From contig VXIS01000132.1 in NCBI GenBank assembly GCA_008704415.1, positions 1 through 64,000 on the forward strand: a stretch of 64,000 nucleotides of DNA. The letters are read 5' to 3'. This stretch comes from Sphaerosporella brunnea. Taxonomy: Eukaryota; Ascomycota; Pezizomycetes; Pezizales; Pyronemataceae. Made by a program: the position numbers and the translations under genes. Of the stretch, positions 21,179 to 32,385 are shown in pieces (the first letter of the stretch is position 1; every line of letters starts with the position of its first letter). Under the pieces are notes generated by a model, which did no database searches, had not been told where the DNA came from, and was given only the letters and a program-made list of their open reading frames with translations.

Positions 21179-21792
21179 TCAGCGATGCTTCGAGCATTGG
21201 TTGGAAATCTCACCCTTGTCATCCAACGGCTTGACATACAGGCCATATTCCCCGGCTTTTTTCTTGACGCAGAACTCTACTCTCGTCAGCACGCTGGTTT
21301 GGGGGAAGCAGTAGTAGTAGAAAAAGAAGAAGGATGAAGAGAAGAAAGCTCCTCACGTTTCCCGCCGGACTCCCCAGCGGCGTCAAGCGGCACCAGCACC
21401 AGCTGCTGCTTGTCGTTCTCATCGCACGCATAGCGGGCCATCACCTGCAGCGGCGTGCTGGGGGCGATCACAAACGACACCCGCTGCTCACTTCCCCCGC
21501 CGGACTGGAGATACGCCGTGTGCTTCATCCCGGCCAGCGACAGCTTCTTGTCGCGGAAGCCGACGCGCATCGCGGCGCCCGCAGGCGCGAGCACGCTGCG
21601 GTAGTCCCCCGGCGTCCCCACGCCGACGAAGTTCACGTACCTGCCGTCGATCGACGGGTGCGTGGGGCTTTGCACCTGCAGCCGGAAGGCGTAGTTGACG
21701 CCGTTGAGGACGATGAACGGGACTACGCAGGCGGACGCGCAGGCGGGGAAGAGCAGGGTTGCGACTGTGAGGATGAGGGTTGGGAGCTGCAT
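21179..21792 (-). CDS. Small secreted protein, four cysteines
   Basis: Exons 21792-21357 and 21279-21179 give 178 aa. The 77-nt intron starts GTGAGG and ends GACGAGAG, and the frame is kept. Residues 1-20 (MQLPTLILTVATL...ASA) are a clear signal peptide, so the product is probably secreted. Four cysteines lie in the mature protein, the last two in the second exon after KLEFCVKKKAGEY. Skipping the splice gives a low-complexity serine/proline tail, which supports the spliced model. Resembles small secreted fungal proteins with a compact beta-rich fold; no named family recognised. The branch site is close to the chosen acceptor, so the acceptor is slightly uncertain. Confidence 0.75.
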
Positions 21793-21864
21793 CTTTTTTG
21801 TTTTTTTGTTTGTTTGGGGTCGTGGGGAGTTGCGGACCGACGGCTGTGCTGCTGCTGGGGGATT

Positions 21865-21895
<31 letters not shown>

Positions 21896-24291
21896 TCTCG
21901 ATTCGCGGCGGCCGGCCCGCCGGCTCGTATTCTCGTTTGTTGCGCCAATTGTGTTGCTGCACCACCACCACCACCACCATCACCACCACTCTATTTCGCT
22001 CTCCATTGCCTGGAGTGTGAGTTTTTGGGGGTTATTTTGGGGTGGATACGAGCCGTACGGCAACTTCCGGGAAGATGGCTCGTTTGGCTTGTGGAAAAGG
22101 AAAAGAAAGCACGGAACGTGGCACGGTTAGAAAGAATAGCCATGCATGCATGCATGCCTACGCGTGCTGGGTGCTGGGGGGGGGGACAAACAAAAAACAA
22201 AAGCAAAGCAGACGTACGTAAGCTTGGACTTGTGCCCGATTTAGAGCCGATGATGATGATGATGATTTTTGTTCGTGTTCAGCTGCATCGAGAGAGCAAT
22301 GTGCGGCTGAGAATGAGGTGTCGTCGATACTTCAATTCGCACTCGTTCTTGGCTCGGATTGGATGGAAGGCATGCTTGTTCAATGGTGTTTGGTAGGCTG
22401 GAAATGGCTGGGCTGAGGCTGCTGGCCCGATGACGAGACGTCTGTCGGGCTGTCGAATAGCAGCAGGTAGGTAGATTGGCGGATTCCAACGCAAAAGGTG
22501 TGCTTCCGGAAGCTTGGTCTGGAGTCTTGAACACCGGCCGGCATAGGCCAACCAGAACTCGGATGGGCGTGGCCACGCAATGTTTCACCTGGGAGGGGGG
22601 GGGGGCGCTCTAAAGGAAACTTAAATTCGGTGTGAGCACTCGGTCCTGTGATCAGAGGGAAGCATGATGTTTTGGGAATCTGGAAATAGTTAAGTGCTGG
22701 CCGATGGACCAGCCTTTGCGCCCAAGGCTCTTTCGAGCGAGTACTGTGTGTAAGAGCCGTCGCACATCGAGTATCTACAGCTACGGACACCACCTACCTG
22801 TTTCGATTTGGCGGAGGATTAAGGAGCGGCGTGTGCTAGATAACTACTGCTTTTAGTGGTGTTGGTTAGAGTGGATTAATATGCAAACTGTAAGCGCCCA
22901 ACCAGTCACTCAAGTGACCGTTATTTTTTATTTATTTATTTGTTTATTTGTTTATTTATTTACAGTCACAGGACAAAAATATTGGGATATTTGCGCTTTC
23001 ACCGCCAAAGTGCTCGTGTTGAGACCTCTATCTAACCACCACCACGCAGTTTATAAATTTGCTCCGCCGTGCAGGACGCCAAATAACTATCTTGAATCTT
23101 CATTTCTGGTGGGCAGATTAAGAACAAAAGGTGTTTGTGTTGCGTGACGAGCTGGCAGAGTGTGCAAAGGCCGTTGTCAAGTCACTTTTTGTATACAAAA
23201 TCGCCTCTCAACACCGCCTTCCCAGCTCATAGCACCTCCAATTTTACTCTCCTTTTTTTTTTTTTTTTTTTTTTTTTTTCAGATTCTTCGGAGATTGAAT
23301 TCCATGTGTTTTTCTACTTTCCCGGCCAGCGGTCAATTTTTTCGGACCAAATGGTGATTTTTGGTAAGGTGGTGAAAAGTGAGTGATTTAGCTGTAAAAC
23401 AAGCCGTGATACAAAACTAATAAACTAACAAAGGGAACAGGAAAAGAAATTGTTACAGTCTCAACAAAAGAAATACGTTTAAAATCTGCTCTAAGCTTTG
23501 AGCCACTCCTTCTCATGTAGCTTCTTCTCTTTCTCCAAGTAGCCACTTCCTCGTTGCGATCTTGGTTTGCTGTAAGAACAATGCCAGAACTTCGAAGCCT
23601 CGCTGTCGTATAGAAGGCCTTACATACCGTTAACTTCTTTGCGCGGTGTATTCAAAAATCCGGGCCATAAAGAAGCCCACTCTGGCACCAATGATTGAAT
23701 CGCCGCAGGTTTCACGGCGGAGGATCCACCCGCAGCTGGTGTTGTCGGTGCGACCGCCCGTTTAAAGCACTGGCATCTTTTGAACCTCAAAAGCCGAGGA
23801 TGTTAATGAGGCAAACGATTGGAGTCGAAAGAGCAACTCGGCATGCGGCCAATTGTAAATCGGGGACTCTAAACGTCTCCAGCCACCAGCATCGCAAAAA
23901 CATCTATCGCCCCCAGGTTGCAAAGCTATGTAGAATTATGTAGAATGCTTAGGTGCTTCGACCTTGTGGCGAGAGGTGTCGTCGTCGCCGAGTCGATGGA
24001 TCGAGCCCTGTATTACCGCCTTCGGCCCTCGGCAGAGGTTACGGTTACTTACGTAACTAACTGCGGACCCTGCCATCGATCGCCGAGGCGGGCGCTTAAA
24101 CGCGGAGGCGGGGTACATAACTTCCGCGTGGCCGCTATATTAGTAGGAGATAGAGTACATATGAGCGGAGACGACGCAAACGTACCGACTAAATATGCAT
24201 ATCGCCCCGTCGACCAGCGGTGCACCGTCACACCGGGGAACGCATAAATACGAGCCGAAAGACACCTCCTGCCTACTACACGCTCGCCAAC
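21793..24291. other. Intergenic region with low-complexity tracts
   Basis: About 2.5 kb. A (TA)n run lies at 21869-21895 just upstream of the secreted-protein gene, CCA/CAC repeats at 21961-21990, a TTTA/TTTG run at 22922-22962 and a 28-nt T-run near 23251-23279. A short motif near 22970-23000 (CAGTCACAGGACAAAAATAT) resembles the end of a Tc1-like element, but I find no partner. No gene supported. The 250 bp before 24292 should hold the P450 promoter. Confidence 0.5.
21869..21895. repeat. (TA)n microsatellite
   Basis: About 13 TA dinucleotides seen directly, roughly 75 bp upstream of the secreted-protein start codon. Confidence 0.9.
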
Positions 24292-25989
24292 ATGGCCCTC
24301 CCGATCGTTTTCGCCGTCGCCGCACTCGTGGTGTACCTCGTCCTGAAGGTGTCGAACCGAACCATTTCCCCCAAAATCCCCGGCCTCCCCGCTGTCCCCG
24401 GTCTCCCGTTCGTTGGAAGCCTCTTCGACATCGGTTCGTGCCACTCGCGAAAAGCGCAGGAGTGGGCGCAAACCTACGGCCCGGTATTTCAAGTCCGTCT
24501 AGGGAATCGAGTACTACTTTCCACCCTCCCCGGGTTGCAAAATGCCCACACTGACCAATGGAAAGTGGATAGTATTCGCAAACACGTACGATGCGATACA
24601 GGAGTTGTGGATCAAGCAGCAGAGCGCCCTCATCTCTCGGCCTACTCTCTACACTTTCCACAAGGTCGTCTCCTCGTCCCAGGGCTTCACCATCGGAACC
24701 TCGCCCTGGGATGAGTCGTGCAAGCGAAGACGCAAGGCAGCTGCCACAGCCTTGAACCGCCCCGCCGTGGAGAGCTACATGCCGATTGTAGACCTCGAGT
24801 CTTCTGCCTCGATCCGCGAATTACTAGTCGACAGCCAATACGGCGAGAAGGAGATCAACCCCGCTCCTTACTTCCATCGGTTCGCGTTGAATACCAGTTT
24901 GACGCTCAACTACGGATACCGCATCAAGGGAAATGTAGATGACGCCCAACTGCGTGAGATTGTGGACGTGGAAAGGGCTGTCAGCAATCTCAGAAGTACC
25001 AGCAATAACTGGCAGGACTATGTCCCCGCCCTGCGATTGCTTTCTGGAAGGAATCAGGAGGCTGTGGAAATGAGGAAGCGGAGAGACAAGTATATGATCG
25101 ATCTGTTGAACGAACTGCAGAGGAGGATCAAGGAGGGCACCGACCGGCCTTGTATCACGGGAAACATTCTCAAGGACCCCGAGGCGAAGCTGAATGAAGG
25201 TATGGCTCTTATTCCTTAATCACGGTACGCAGCTGATTGGAAAAGCGGAAATACGGTCTATCTGTCTGACGATGGTCTCTGCGGGTCTCGACACGGTTCC
25301 GGGAAACTTGGTGATGGGCTTGGGGTACCTCTCGACCCCGCAAGGACAAGAAATTCAAAAGAAGTGCTACGACGCCATTATGCAGGTCTACCCGAACGGC
25401 GAAGCTTGGGATGCCTGTCTCCGCGAAGAAAAAGTCCCCTACGTAATGGCTTTGGTCAAGGAAGTTCTGCGATTCTGGTGTGTCGTTCCAATCAGCCTTC
25501 CTCGGGTCAACATCAAAGACGTGGTGTACAAGGGAGTCACAATCCCAGCTGGCACTACATTCTTCATGGTAAGTTTGGGGAATTAAAATCCTATCTGTTC
25601 CTGGCTGACGCACCCAACAGAACGCATACGCCGCCAACTACGACGCTACGCATTTCGATGATCCTTTGACCTTCAACCCCGAACGCTACCTGAAGAAATC
25701 GGAAGGAACTGCGCACTTCGGCTACGGAGCGGGTAGCAGAATGTGTGCAGGCTCACATTTGGCGAATAGGGAGCTGTATACGGCGTTTTTGAGGTTGATA
25801 ATTGCTTTTGAAATCTTCCCGGCCAAGGCGAAGGAGGATCAGCCTATCATGGACCCACTAGATTGCAGTAAAAGTTATACTGCGCTTACGATGGATCCTA
25901 GGGATTTTAAGTTGAGGCTTGTATGTAGGGACCGGAGGGGTGTAGAGGCTTGGTTGGAGCGGAGTGAAGCGAGGACAAGTGGGCTGTGA
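24292..25989 (+). CDS. Cytochrome P450, CYP504-like (phenylacetate hydroxylase type)
   Basis: Haem-thiolate monooxygenase of the ER. By family resemblance it is a phenylacetate or hydroxyphenylacetate hydroxylase feeding the homogentisate pathway; the exact substrate is inferred. Exons 24292-24510, 24566-25199, 25246-25568 and 25621-25989 (introns of 55, 46 and 52 nt, GT-AG, frame kept) give 514 aa, the usual length. An N-terminal membrane anchor spans residues 3-20, followed by PxxPGLP. The I-helix reads SAGLDTVP (296-303), ExxR is E357/R360, and the haem loop is FGYGAGSRMCAG with Cys434. SSSQGFTIGTSPWDESCKRR and LDTVPGN are CYP504 signatures. Intact, with no missing key residue. Confidence 0.9.
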
Positions 25990-26230
25990 TGTCGATGTTT
26001 TGTATGTTTTTTGTATATTTGGATTGCAATATGTAGGTGCATTCCATCTTGCAAGAATGTACTCTACTCTAACCAAAAGTGATTGTACCTGCCCGTGGTG
26101 GCGGCTTATTTTCTGGTCCCTTGCAGGAGGTGTTGCACTTTGGGATGAAAGAATCGACGCATATCTACCAGCCCCCCCCCCCCCCAGCATCGTCAATCCC
26201 ACGGCATTTCCTCTCCAACACAATCACCCA

Positions 26231-27213
26231 ATGGAAACCCCAATGGACGCCCCAAGGCCTGCTGCCATCCAGCTCAACTTTCCCCAGTGCTCCGGCTGGC
26301 GTTCCTACGCGGTTCCTTTTGCGCAGGTTCAAACCTACCACGTCAGCATCCCGCCCTAAAGTGCACAAACCAGGCTGACAAATCACAGTCCTTCGAACAA
26401 ATCGTAAACGACCTCCTCCAGGAGGAGAGGGAGAACAGCAAAAGTGACCTCGACGCCCTTCCGGCGCCGGGAACCTGGAGGGTCCTCGACGAGCACGGCT
26501 GCGTGATCAAGAGCCGGTTCTGGAGGGACCTGGTGGTGCCGGGTGCAAAGGTGTTTGTGTCCCCAGGCCCACAGACAGCTGGCGGCGCCCGTCCGGTACC
26601 TGTAGTCCTCTTCTGCCCGCAGACTACCAGTCTCCTCGACTTTGACGAGGGTACTTCCACCGCCGCCTCCGCCACCGCCAGCAGCGAGATTTCTTCCCCT
26701 CCAAGCGCGCTGGGAGAACTCGTCGGCGGAAGCGAAGCTCCCTCTCCCTCCGCCACGAGCTCGAGCCACGACGATCTCGACCGCGAAGTCGAGGCTCCTA
26801 AGGATTGGGTTCTTGAGGAGGCGACTTCGCCGGCAAGGCAGTCGAGCCCTCGGAGCGGCGTCGCCGGGACCCTCTCGTATATCCTCCGCGACTTCGACAT
26901 GGATATCGTCACCACCGGCACCGTCCCGCGGTCGTGCACGATCGCAGATTTCATCGTCAAGCGACTGCACGGAAAGCCAAGCTCGCGGATCCAGCTGCTG
27001 CACGCTTCCCGGCGTCAGCCCAGGGGCCCGGAGTTTTACAACCGCGGAGCTACGTATATGGCCACCACGAAGAAGTCGTTCGCGCAGCTGGATCTAGCGG
27101 GGACCATCCAGTTTGTGTTTTTTTCCGGGGAGGAAAAGAGTCCCCCTCGCGTCGTCCGCGGATGGGACCGCGCGCGCGAGCCCGGAATTGCGCAGTCGCG
27201 CTGGAAATGTTGA
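26231..27213 (+). CDS. Fungal ubiquitin-like-domain protein
   Basis: Exons 26231-26341 and 26389-27213 (47-nt intron, GTCAGC...ATCACAG with a GGCTGAC branch site) give 311 aa. The spliced N-terminus reads YAVPFAQVQTYH then SFEQIV. This matches the spacing of a common fungal ubiquitin-like domain that ends ...W-x2-LVxPG, here FWRDLVVPG near residue 85. A Ser/Pro/Ala-rich linker (110-190) joins it to a second folded region (about 195-290) of unknown type. A donor 12 nt earlier is possible but breaks the family spacing. Function unknown; cytosolic or nuclear by lack of targeting signals. Confidence 0.65.
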
Positions 27214-27603
27214 GGGTTGGCGTAGGGTCGAGAGTTTTCGTCTTCTATAGCCTATTACTATTATATCACCTGTTCGCCTGTTGGTAGTGCTGTAGGCTCA
27301 ATTGATTGGGATTATACATCCCCTTCCCGTTTTCATGACCTTTTTTGGTGGCTTAGTCAACGAAATGGCTGCTGGAGCAGGGGATGTGCGCTGTTTGGTT
27401 TATCCTCACCGGGTGAAGCCCTGCACTAAATATTTGGAGCGTTAAAAGCGATATATGATAAGACGTGCACACCACTAACATCTAGTTAGAGCTATTATTT
27501 GAGACTATGGCTCCTGAAGTTGCCGGCGACGTCACTCGGGGAATAGGAGTCGATAAACACTATTTACACTCAAAACAAACGTTATAATACCCATACCTTT
27601 TGA

Positions 27604-27981
27604 TACCGTATCGTCCCGGTAATAAGGCAATTTCACAGACGCCGAAATATACTGACACGTACCGTTCAGCGGGCAGTGAAGCTGGATGGGAAGTGTTTCG
27701 ACGCGAGCTGGAGTGCGAAGACGCGACGTGAAAAGTCAAAAAGACGTCAATGCGACGAAGACGCTGGAGACAAGGTGGACGGCGAAGAGCGAGCGCTCAG
27801 GCTGTCGCCGCGGTCTCCATCTCCCCGCTCTGTTTAAGGTCTTGCTGACCACCACTGGTCGAGCACTGTCCAAGCACGTCGCTTCCGACCGCCTCTCACA
27901 CAGCTTCACTGCCCGCTGAACGGTACGTGTCAGTATACTTCGGCGTCTGTGCAATTGCGTTATTACCAGGACGATACGGTA
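27604..27981. mobile_element. MITE with 81-bp inverted arms
   Basis: 27604-27684 and 27901-27981 are inverted copies with 4 mismatches in 81 (about 95%). The element starts TACCGTATCG and ends CGATACGGTA, so TA target-site duplication is likely (Tc1/mariner-type). The 216-bp centre has no transposase. Located between the ubiquitin-like gene and the next secreted-protein gene. Confidence 0.85.
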
Positions 27982-28151
27982 ATCGAACCGTCTTTATCGA
28001 CCGGAAAATGCTCGAGTAGTCGGTCTTAGAAATACCTAGCTTCGATGCGACAACTCAAAGAGGGTGGAAGTATAAAGACTCCGTGAGAATAAGGTAAATT
28101 AAGAAGAATTAATCTATCTAGTCACACCATGCACCGCCATTTCCCACCCGC

Positions 28152-28891
28152 CTATTTCAGTTCACCGGCAGCCCCTCCACCAGCGGCGGCGGCGGGTTTC
28201 GGCTTCATGGGCGCAGCGTCGGCGGCCCACTGCGGCACAGTCGAGAAGTCGAGGCGCATAGTGATTTCTCCATCAGGCGACTTCTTAATATCCGGAAAGT
28301 TGAAATCGAACGCCAGATCCATGACGGGGGAATCGCCGCGTTTCCGCGAAGCGATCGATGCGGGTAGTTGCTGGTTCTCGGAGACAGAGAGCGAGCGGAC
28401 GACGACATGGTTTCCGGGGCCGCAGCCCCAAGGCAGCCGCGCCACCTTGCCTTCCACGCCGTCGACCAGCAGCTCCGCGCAGTTGGACGCCTCCTCCTCC
28501 GCGCTGTCGTTCATGCAGACGATCCGCGTTACTTGCCGCACCGTCGCTTCGGCGTCTTGGATGCTGTCGCAGCCCAGGAATTCGTAATGCGAGCCTTCCG
28601 CGTTGTCGAGATTTGCGAGCACGCTTTTTGGCCCGTCCATTCGCACTCCTGCGTACACTGGCGCGTTGTCTCTGGTTGAGGGAGGTCAGAATCGTGGGTG
28701 TGGCTTGAGAAGCCGCACTTACTTTGCGCTTGTGTCGGCTGCACCTTGAACGGCCACGCTCGCGACCGAGAGGAGAAGGATTGTCTACACCGCGCCGTCA
28801 GCTTCTGGAGGCCTCGAAGAGTGGATTCTTGCCTTCAGAGAAGCCATACTGCCTGCAAGATAAGCATGGAAAGGAACGGTGATCGGCGCAT
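28152..28891 (-). CDS. Secreted protein, four cysteines
   Basis: Exons 28891-28850, 28784-28723 and 28671-28152 (65- and 51-nt introns with GTATGG and GTAAGT donors and CTGAC branch sites) give 207 aa. The first exon supplies only 14 residues but is needed: the frame of exon 2 has a stop just before it and no ATG. The joined N-terminus is a strong signal peptide (MRRSPF then a hydrophobic core to about residue 29). The mature protein has four cysteines in GCDS, VCMN, NCAEL and GCGPG, suggesting two disulphides, and an Ala/Gly-rich tail. Resembles effector-like secreted proteins of unknown function; no family named with confidence. Confidence 0.75.
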
Positions 28892-29121
28892 TTTAAGTAG
28901 AGACGCGACTTGCCCCTGAAAAGCTCTGGAAGGAAAGTGACAGCCTGCCATAATTCACCCACCGCCGCTTCTAGAGCCCAAGCGCGACGCTTTGGTCCCG
29001 GATACCGCGTGAGCTACTGTGGCTAAGTAACTATGCCACAACGTTCTATTCTCTTCCTTATTGGGCAGGCGCATGCGAACTCATGCACTTCCTACCTTAT
29101 TCTACTTATTCTACATAGAGC

Positions 29122-29854
29122 CTATCGCCTCCGCATCCAAAGCAACATGACGTAGAATAACGCTACGATTATTTGCTCCTCATCAATATCATGTTCTAGC
29201 TCTTCGGCTTCATCAGTTTCAATCTCCTCCACATCATCTTCATCACTCTCGCTCTCGCTCTGCTCAAGCTCGTCTTCGCTTCTCTCTTCTCTCTGCCCTT
29301 CACTCCCTGTTCCATCATTCCGAGTGACGGCGTGCAGTGCTTGCTCGATTTCGGTTTGGATTTCCCGGGCTTCCTTGATGTCCCACGGCAAGTCTGGATC
29401 GTCCCTGGGCTTCGAAAACCCAGCCTTCAACAGGGCGTCATAATATCTCAGCAAGAACTCTCCACTTCGGTCCTTCCTCCCATCCACTCTGGCGGCCGCA
29501 TTGTAGGCTTCCGAGACCTTCTCCCAGTCCGCGTTCGCGTGGGGCTGGGTCTGGCGGATAGCGGCAAAGGCTCGTCGCTTGTCGCCCAAGGTGAAGGACT
29601 GCGAGCCGGGTTTTCTCCCTAGCCTTCTCTTCTTCGCTGGGGCGCCGTAGTCGACAGGCGCCACACTAACATCGGGGGATTCTACTTTGACTGCTTGGGT
29701 AGATGCCGAGGAGCTGCCGGCGGCGCCTCCTTGGGAGATGGCAGCTGCTGTGGCCAAGGTGGGAGTGGGAGAAGAAGTCTACTGAACTGTTAACACGGAC
29801 TTGTGATGGATCGGAGCCGACTCTGCAAGTCCTTGCCTTTCGCTTGGGGGGCAT
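29122..29854 (-). CDS. DUF6818/Myb-like nuclear protein
   Basis: The main exon extends from about 29760 down to 29122 (about 210 codons); a short first exon starts at the ATG at 29854 (MPPKRKARTCR). The splice between them is unclear: one frame-keeping choice gives a 43-nt intron with a weak GTCGGC donor, another a 49-nt intron with GTGTTA. The protein has a basic KKRRLGRKPGS patch, then a helical domain with DWEKVSEAYNAAARVDGR and RYYDALL, resembling DUF6818/Myb-like domains. A very acidic Glu/Asp/Ser-rich segment follows and the C-terminus is hydrophobic. Probably nuclear and DNA-associated (inference). Related domains are common in transposon-linked genes. Confidence 0.6.
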
Positions 29855-30195
29855 CTTTATGTGGGTGATAGCGATTGGGTTGCTGTTCGACGTGGGTGGG
29901 GGGGGGGGGGATAGTTAATGAGGGCTATTATTGCGCCGCGGCCGGAAAGCACCTAGGTATGTATGACGTGACCTCTCTCGACAACATGTAAGAAAGGATG
30001 AAACAAAACCACGAGAACCGTTTCATACCTCTCTAAACTCAATACATACCGACGCGAAAGTTCCCCGCAATTAAAGGTTTTACATTTTACTGAGCACCGC
30101 GGTTCAAGCTCATTGGCCGGCGGAACATTTGGGTTTGAGTTCAGCAGTTGGAATGACATTTCCCAAAAAGAGCAGCTAACTACAAAAAAACACCA
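29855..30195. other. Short intergenic region
   Basis: Divergent spacing between the DUF6818-like gene and the 3' end of the next secreted-protein gene. A G-run lies at 29898-29910. No gene seen. Confidence 0.6.
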
Positions 30196-30883
30196 CTATT
30201 CTGCGGTTGCGGATTTGCCATTTCCATCGCCTGGAGTAAGGGAATCGTTCTCGTGATCCCAACCGAAAAAACAGCATTCCGGGAAGTAAGAAAGGACTGC
30301 TATGATATTCCCATCATCAGATTGAACGGATCCACCTTTCGCAAGTCAGCATCAGCTCTCGCGGGAAACATCATTTCCCCCGGGAGGGGAGGGTAATACA
30401 TACCATGTGTAAACCTAGCTTCAGAAGTACCTTGAGCGCAAGCCTCCTGAATGTATTTCAAAGACTCGCGACAGTGTGTTTTGTGAAGCGGTGTACCGCC
30501 TTTGGCAGCACTGAAAGAGACCATAGCATGCGTAGCCTGGCTTCCGGGAGGAACCGCAAAAGTTGTGTAGAAAGATCCTGCTTGCCCCTTTTCGAGCCAC
30601 TTGTATTCGCCGCTGCCGATCATGGTGTTGCAGGCGTCATCGATGCGTTTGAAAATACCCATGAGGTACCCCCAGGACGCTGTGTGCTTGTAGTTGTTGC
30701 TGTAACACTTGAGCGTGCTCCATCGCTTTGAGATGTGAGGCCCGCTGTCGTTCCTGCAGGCTGGTAAGTTTGAGGGCTAAAGGTTGGCGCGGCTACATAC
30801 GTTCTTGCTACTGGTGAGGCGGCTGTCGCGGCTGCAAGTATGCATGCGCACAGGATCTGATAACGACGAGTTACTATAGCCAT
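30196..30883 (-). CDS. Secreted cysteine protein, three exons
   Basis: Exons 30883-30801, 30753-30404 and 30335-30196 (47- and 68-nt introns, both with GTATGT donors) give 190 aa. Every junction keeps frame, and each alternative acceptor tested hits a stop. MAIVTRRYQILCACILAAA...A is a signal peptide. The mature part has cysteines in LKCYSNN, DACNTM, THCRESL, EACAQG and PECCFFG (six in all), compatible with three disulphides. PGSQATHAMVSF and SVQSDDGNIIAVLSYFP look like beta strands of a compact extracellular protein. No family recognised; a candidate small secreted protein or effector. Confidence 0.75.
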
Positions 30884-32385
30884 GAAAGCGTCGAGGGGGG
30901 GGGGGGCTCTACCTTGAGCAAAAGCATCGTTTTTTTCAGGTCCCGAGGAGAGGCACTGAAACAGCGAAACAACAGCATCAGCTGCGCTACTTATACAGCT
31001 CACAGGGCGCATTCGATCCAGCCGTATCTTTCAAGTCCAGGCGACTATGATATCGGAAACTGAGGGCTTGTTCTTCGGGGTGGCGTTGGATGTTGCGTCT
31101 GCGGTACAAAAAAACCAGTTCGTCGAACCGCGGCATGCATGATGTCGCAAATGCTACACTGGACATGGACAGCTCCTGCGGTAACCCGACGACGACGCTG
31201 GGTCGCATGATATATCCGACGAAAGCAACTCCGCTGGCACAGATTGTCTTGAAATTTACCCTGGAAATACCCAAATCTTTGACGCAATTTAGAGTTTTGT
31301 AGCATGCTTCACGACAGGTGAGCTCCCATCAGATTTTTTTTTTTTTTTGGGGGGGGGGCTTTGGGGCCACGTGTGAGGGAGGAAGCTGCTGGCTTGCGCG
31401 ATATATCTGCGGTGAGGTAACGTCGTTGGTTTTCTGTGGACTTTCTGACATCATGTGGTATATACTGAAGTTTGCACTTGGGAAAGTTGGCAGCTCTGCT
31501 GTTGAAGAAGGTCTAAAAGGACCCCCAACAAGCCTGCGATGAGCAGACCACGAGTGATTCTGGCTCCTTTACTTCTTTAGCTATACGTTATCTTCAAGCG
31601 ATTTCATGGATACAATATCCGTCGTGAGGACCAAAATGGTGGCAGGTGCGCGCAAGAGTTTGGTGCCCGGGTACGCGCAGACGCTTCTACTTGTAGGGCG
31701 CATGGGAGCTACACCACCACATGTGGCAAACTTTGGTTCTGCAGCCCCAGCGAAAGAAGGTCACTGACTGCAGGTGTGCTAGAGCGATAGACTGCGAATG
31801 GCAGTTTCGAGCACTAGGTACCACAAAAAAAGAATGCGGTCTTTTGGATTTATGAGCCAAATCCAAAATTGCCATGTGGTCGAAAAAAGCGCTCGCTGGC
31901 TGAGAAAGTTGAAAAACACATGAGATTCGACCTCCACCGAGTATGGGAGAGGGAGCAAAATTGAGCTGGGGAGGTGTTTTTGAGATTTTGTATGGGGCCC
32001 CATACAAAAAGTGTTGCAATTTAATCCGGCCTCAGGAATTGAAACTCCTGGTGGTTTATCTAGCATTTCTTCTGGCATATCTGTGTTAGGTCAAGGTCGC
32101 AACATGAGTACTTTGGCTGTGAAATCAAAGAATATCACCACCGCCACCACTGGCATGCTCGGCCCTCATGAACCACAGCCACCATGCCTTCAAGTTCCTG
32201 TCCTTTGAGTCAAATTCTTTGCTCACCTGCGCCATCACCTCCAGCGCCTCAGAGTTCTGCCGCTGGTATAGGCGAACCACATGGCGCTCCACTGGGCCCG
32301 ACTCTTCGCTCCGCAATCACTCCTTTGTAACTACTATAAGCCTGCACCCGGGCCGATGCCTACACGGTTACCATCGCCAGCGCTT
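30884..32385. other. Intergenic region
   Basis: About 1.5 kb. G-runs at 30895-30906 and 31347-31357, a T-run at 31335, and a 24-bp perfect palindrome at 31986-32009. A minus-strand frame at 30987-31274 and another at 32125-32316 (containing VRLYQRQNSEALEVMAQV) look partly protein-like but have no ATG or clean splice partner. Confidence 0.45.
31986..32009. repeat. 24-bp perfect palindrome
   Basis: TTTTGTATGGGG followed directly by its exact reverse complement CCCCATACAAAA, with no spacer. Could be the centre of a foldback element or a dimeric protein site. Confidence 0.85.

Noticed and set aside
22905..23005. Possible Tc1-like terminal repeat
   Set aside because: CAGTCACAGGACAAAAATAT resembles such an end, but no inverted partner or transposase was found nearby.
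26343..27003. Minus-strand frames of about 205 codons opposite the ubiquitin-like gene
   Set aside because: Shadow frames of the plus-strand exon; no motifs.
24292..31012. Secondary-metabolite gene cluster around the P450
   Set aside because: No polyketide synthase, peptide synthetase, terpene cyclase or tailoring set; neighbours are unrelated.
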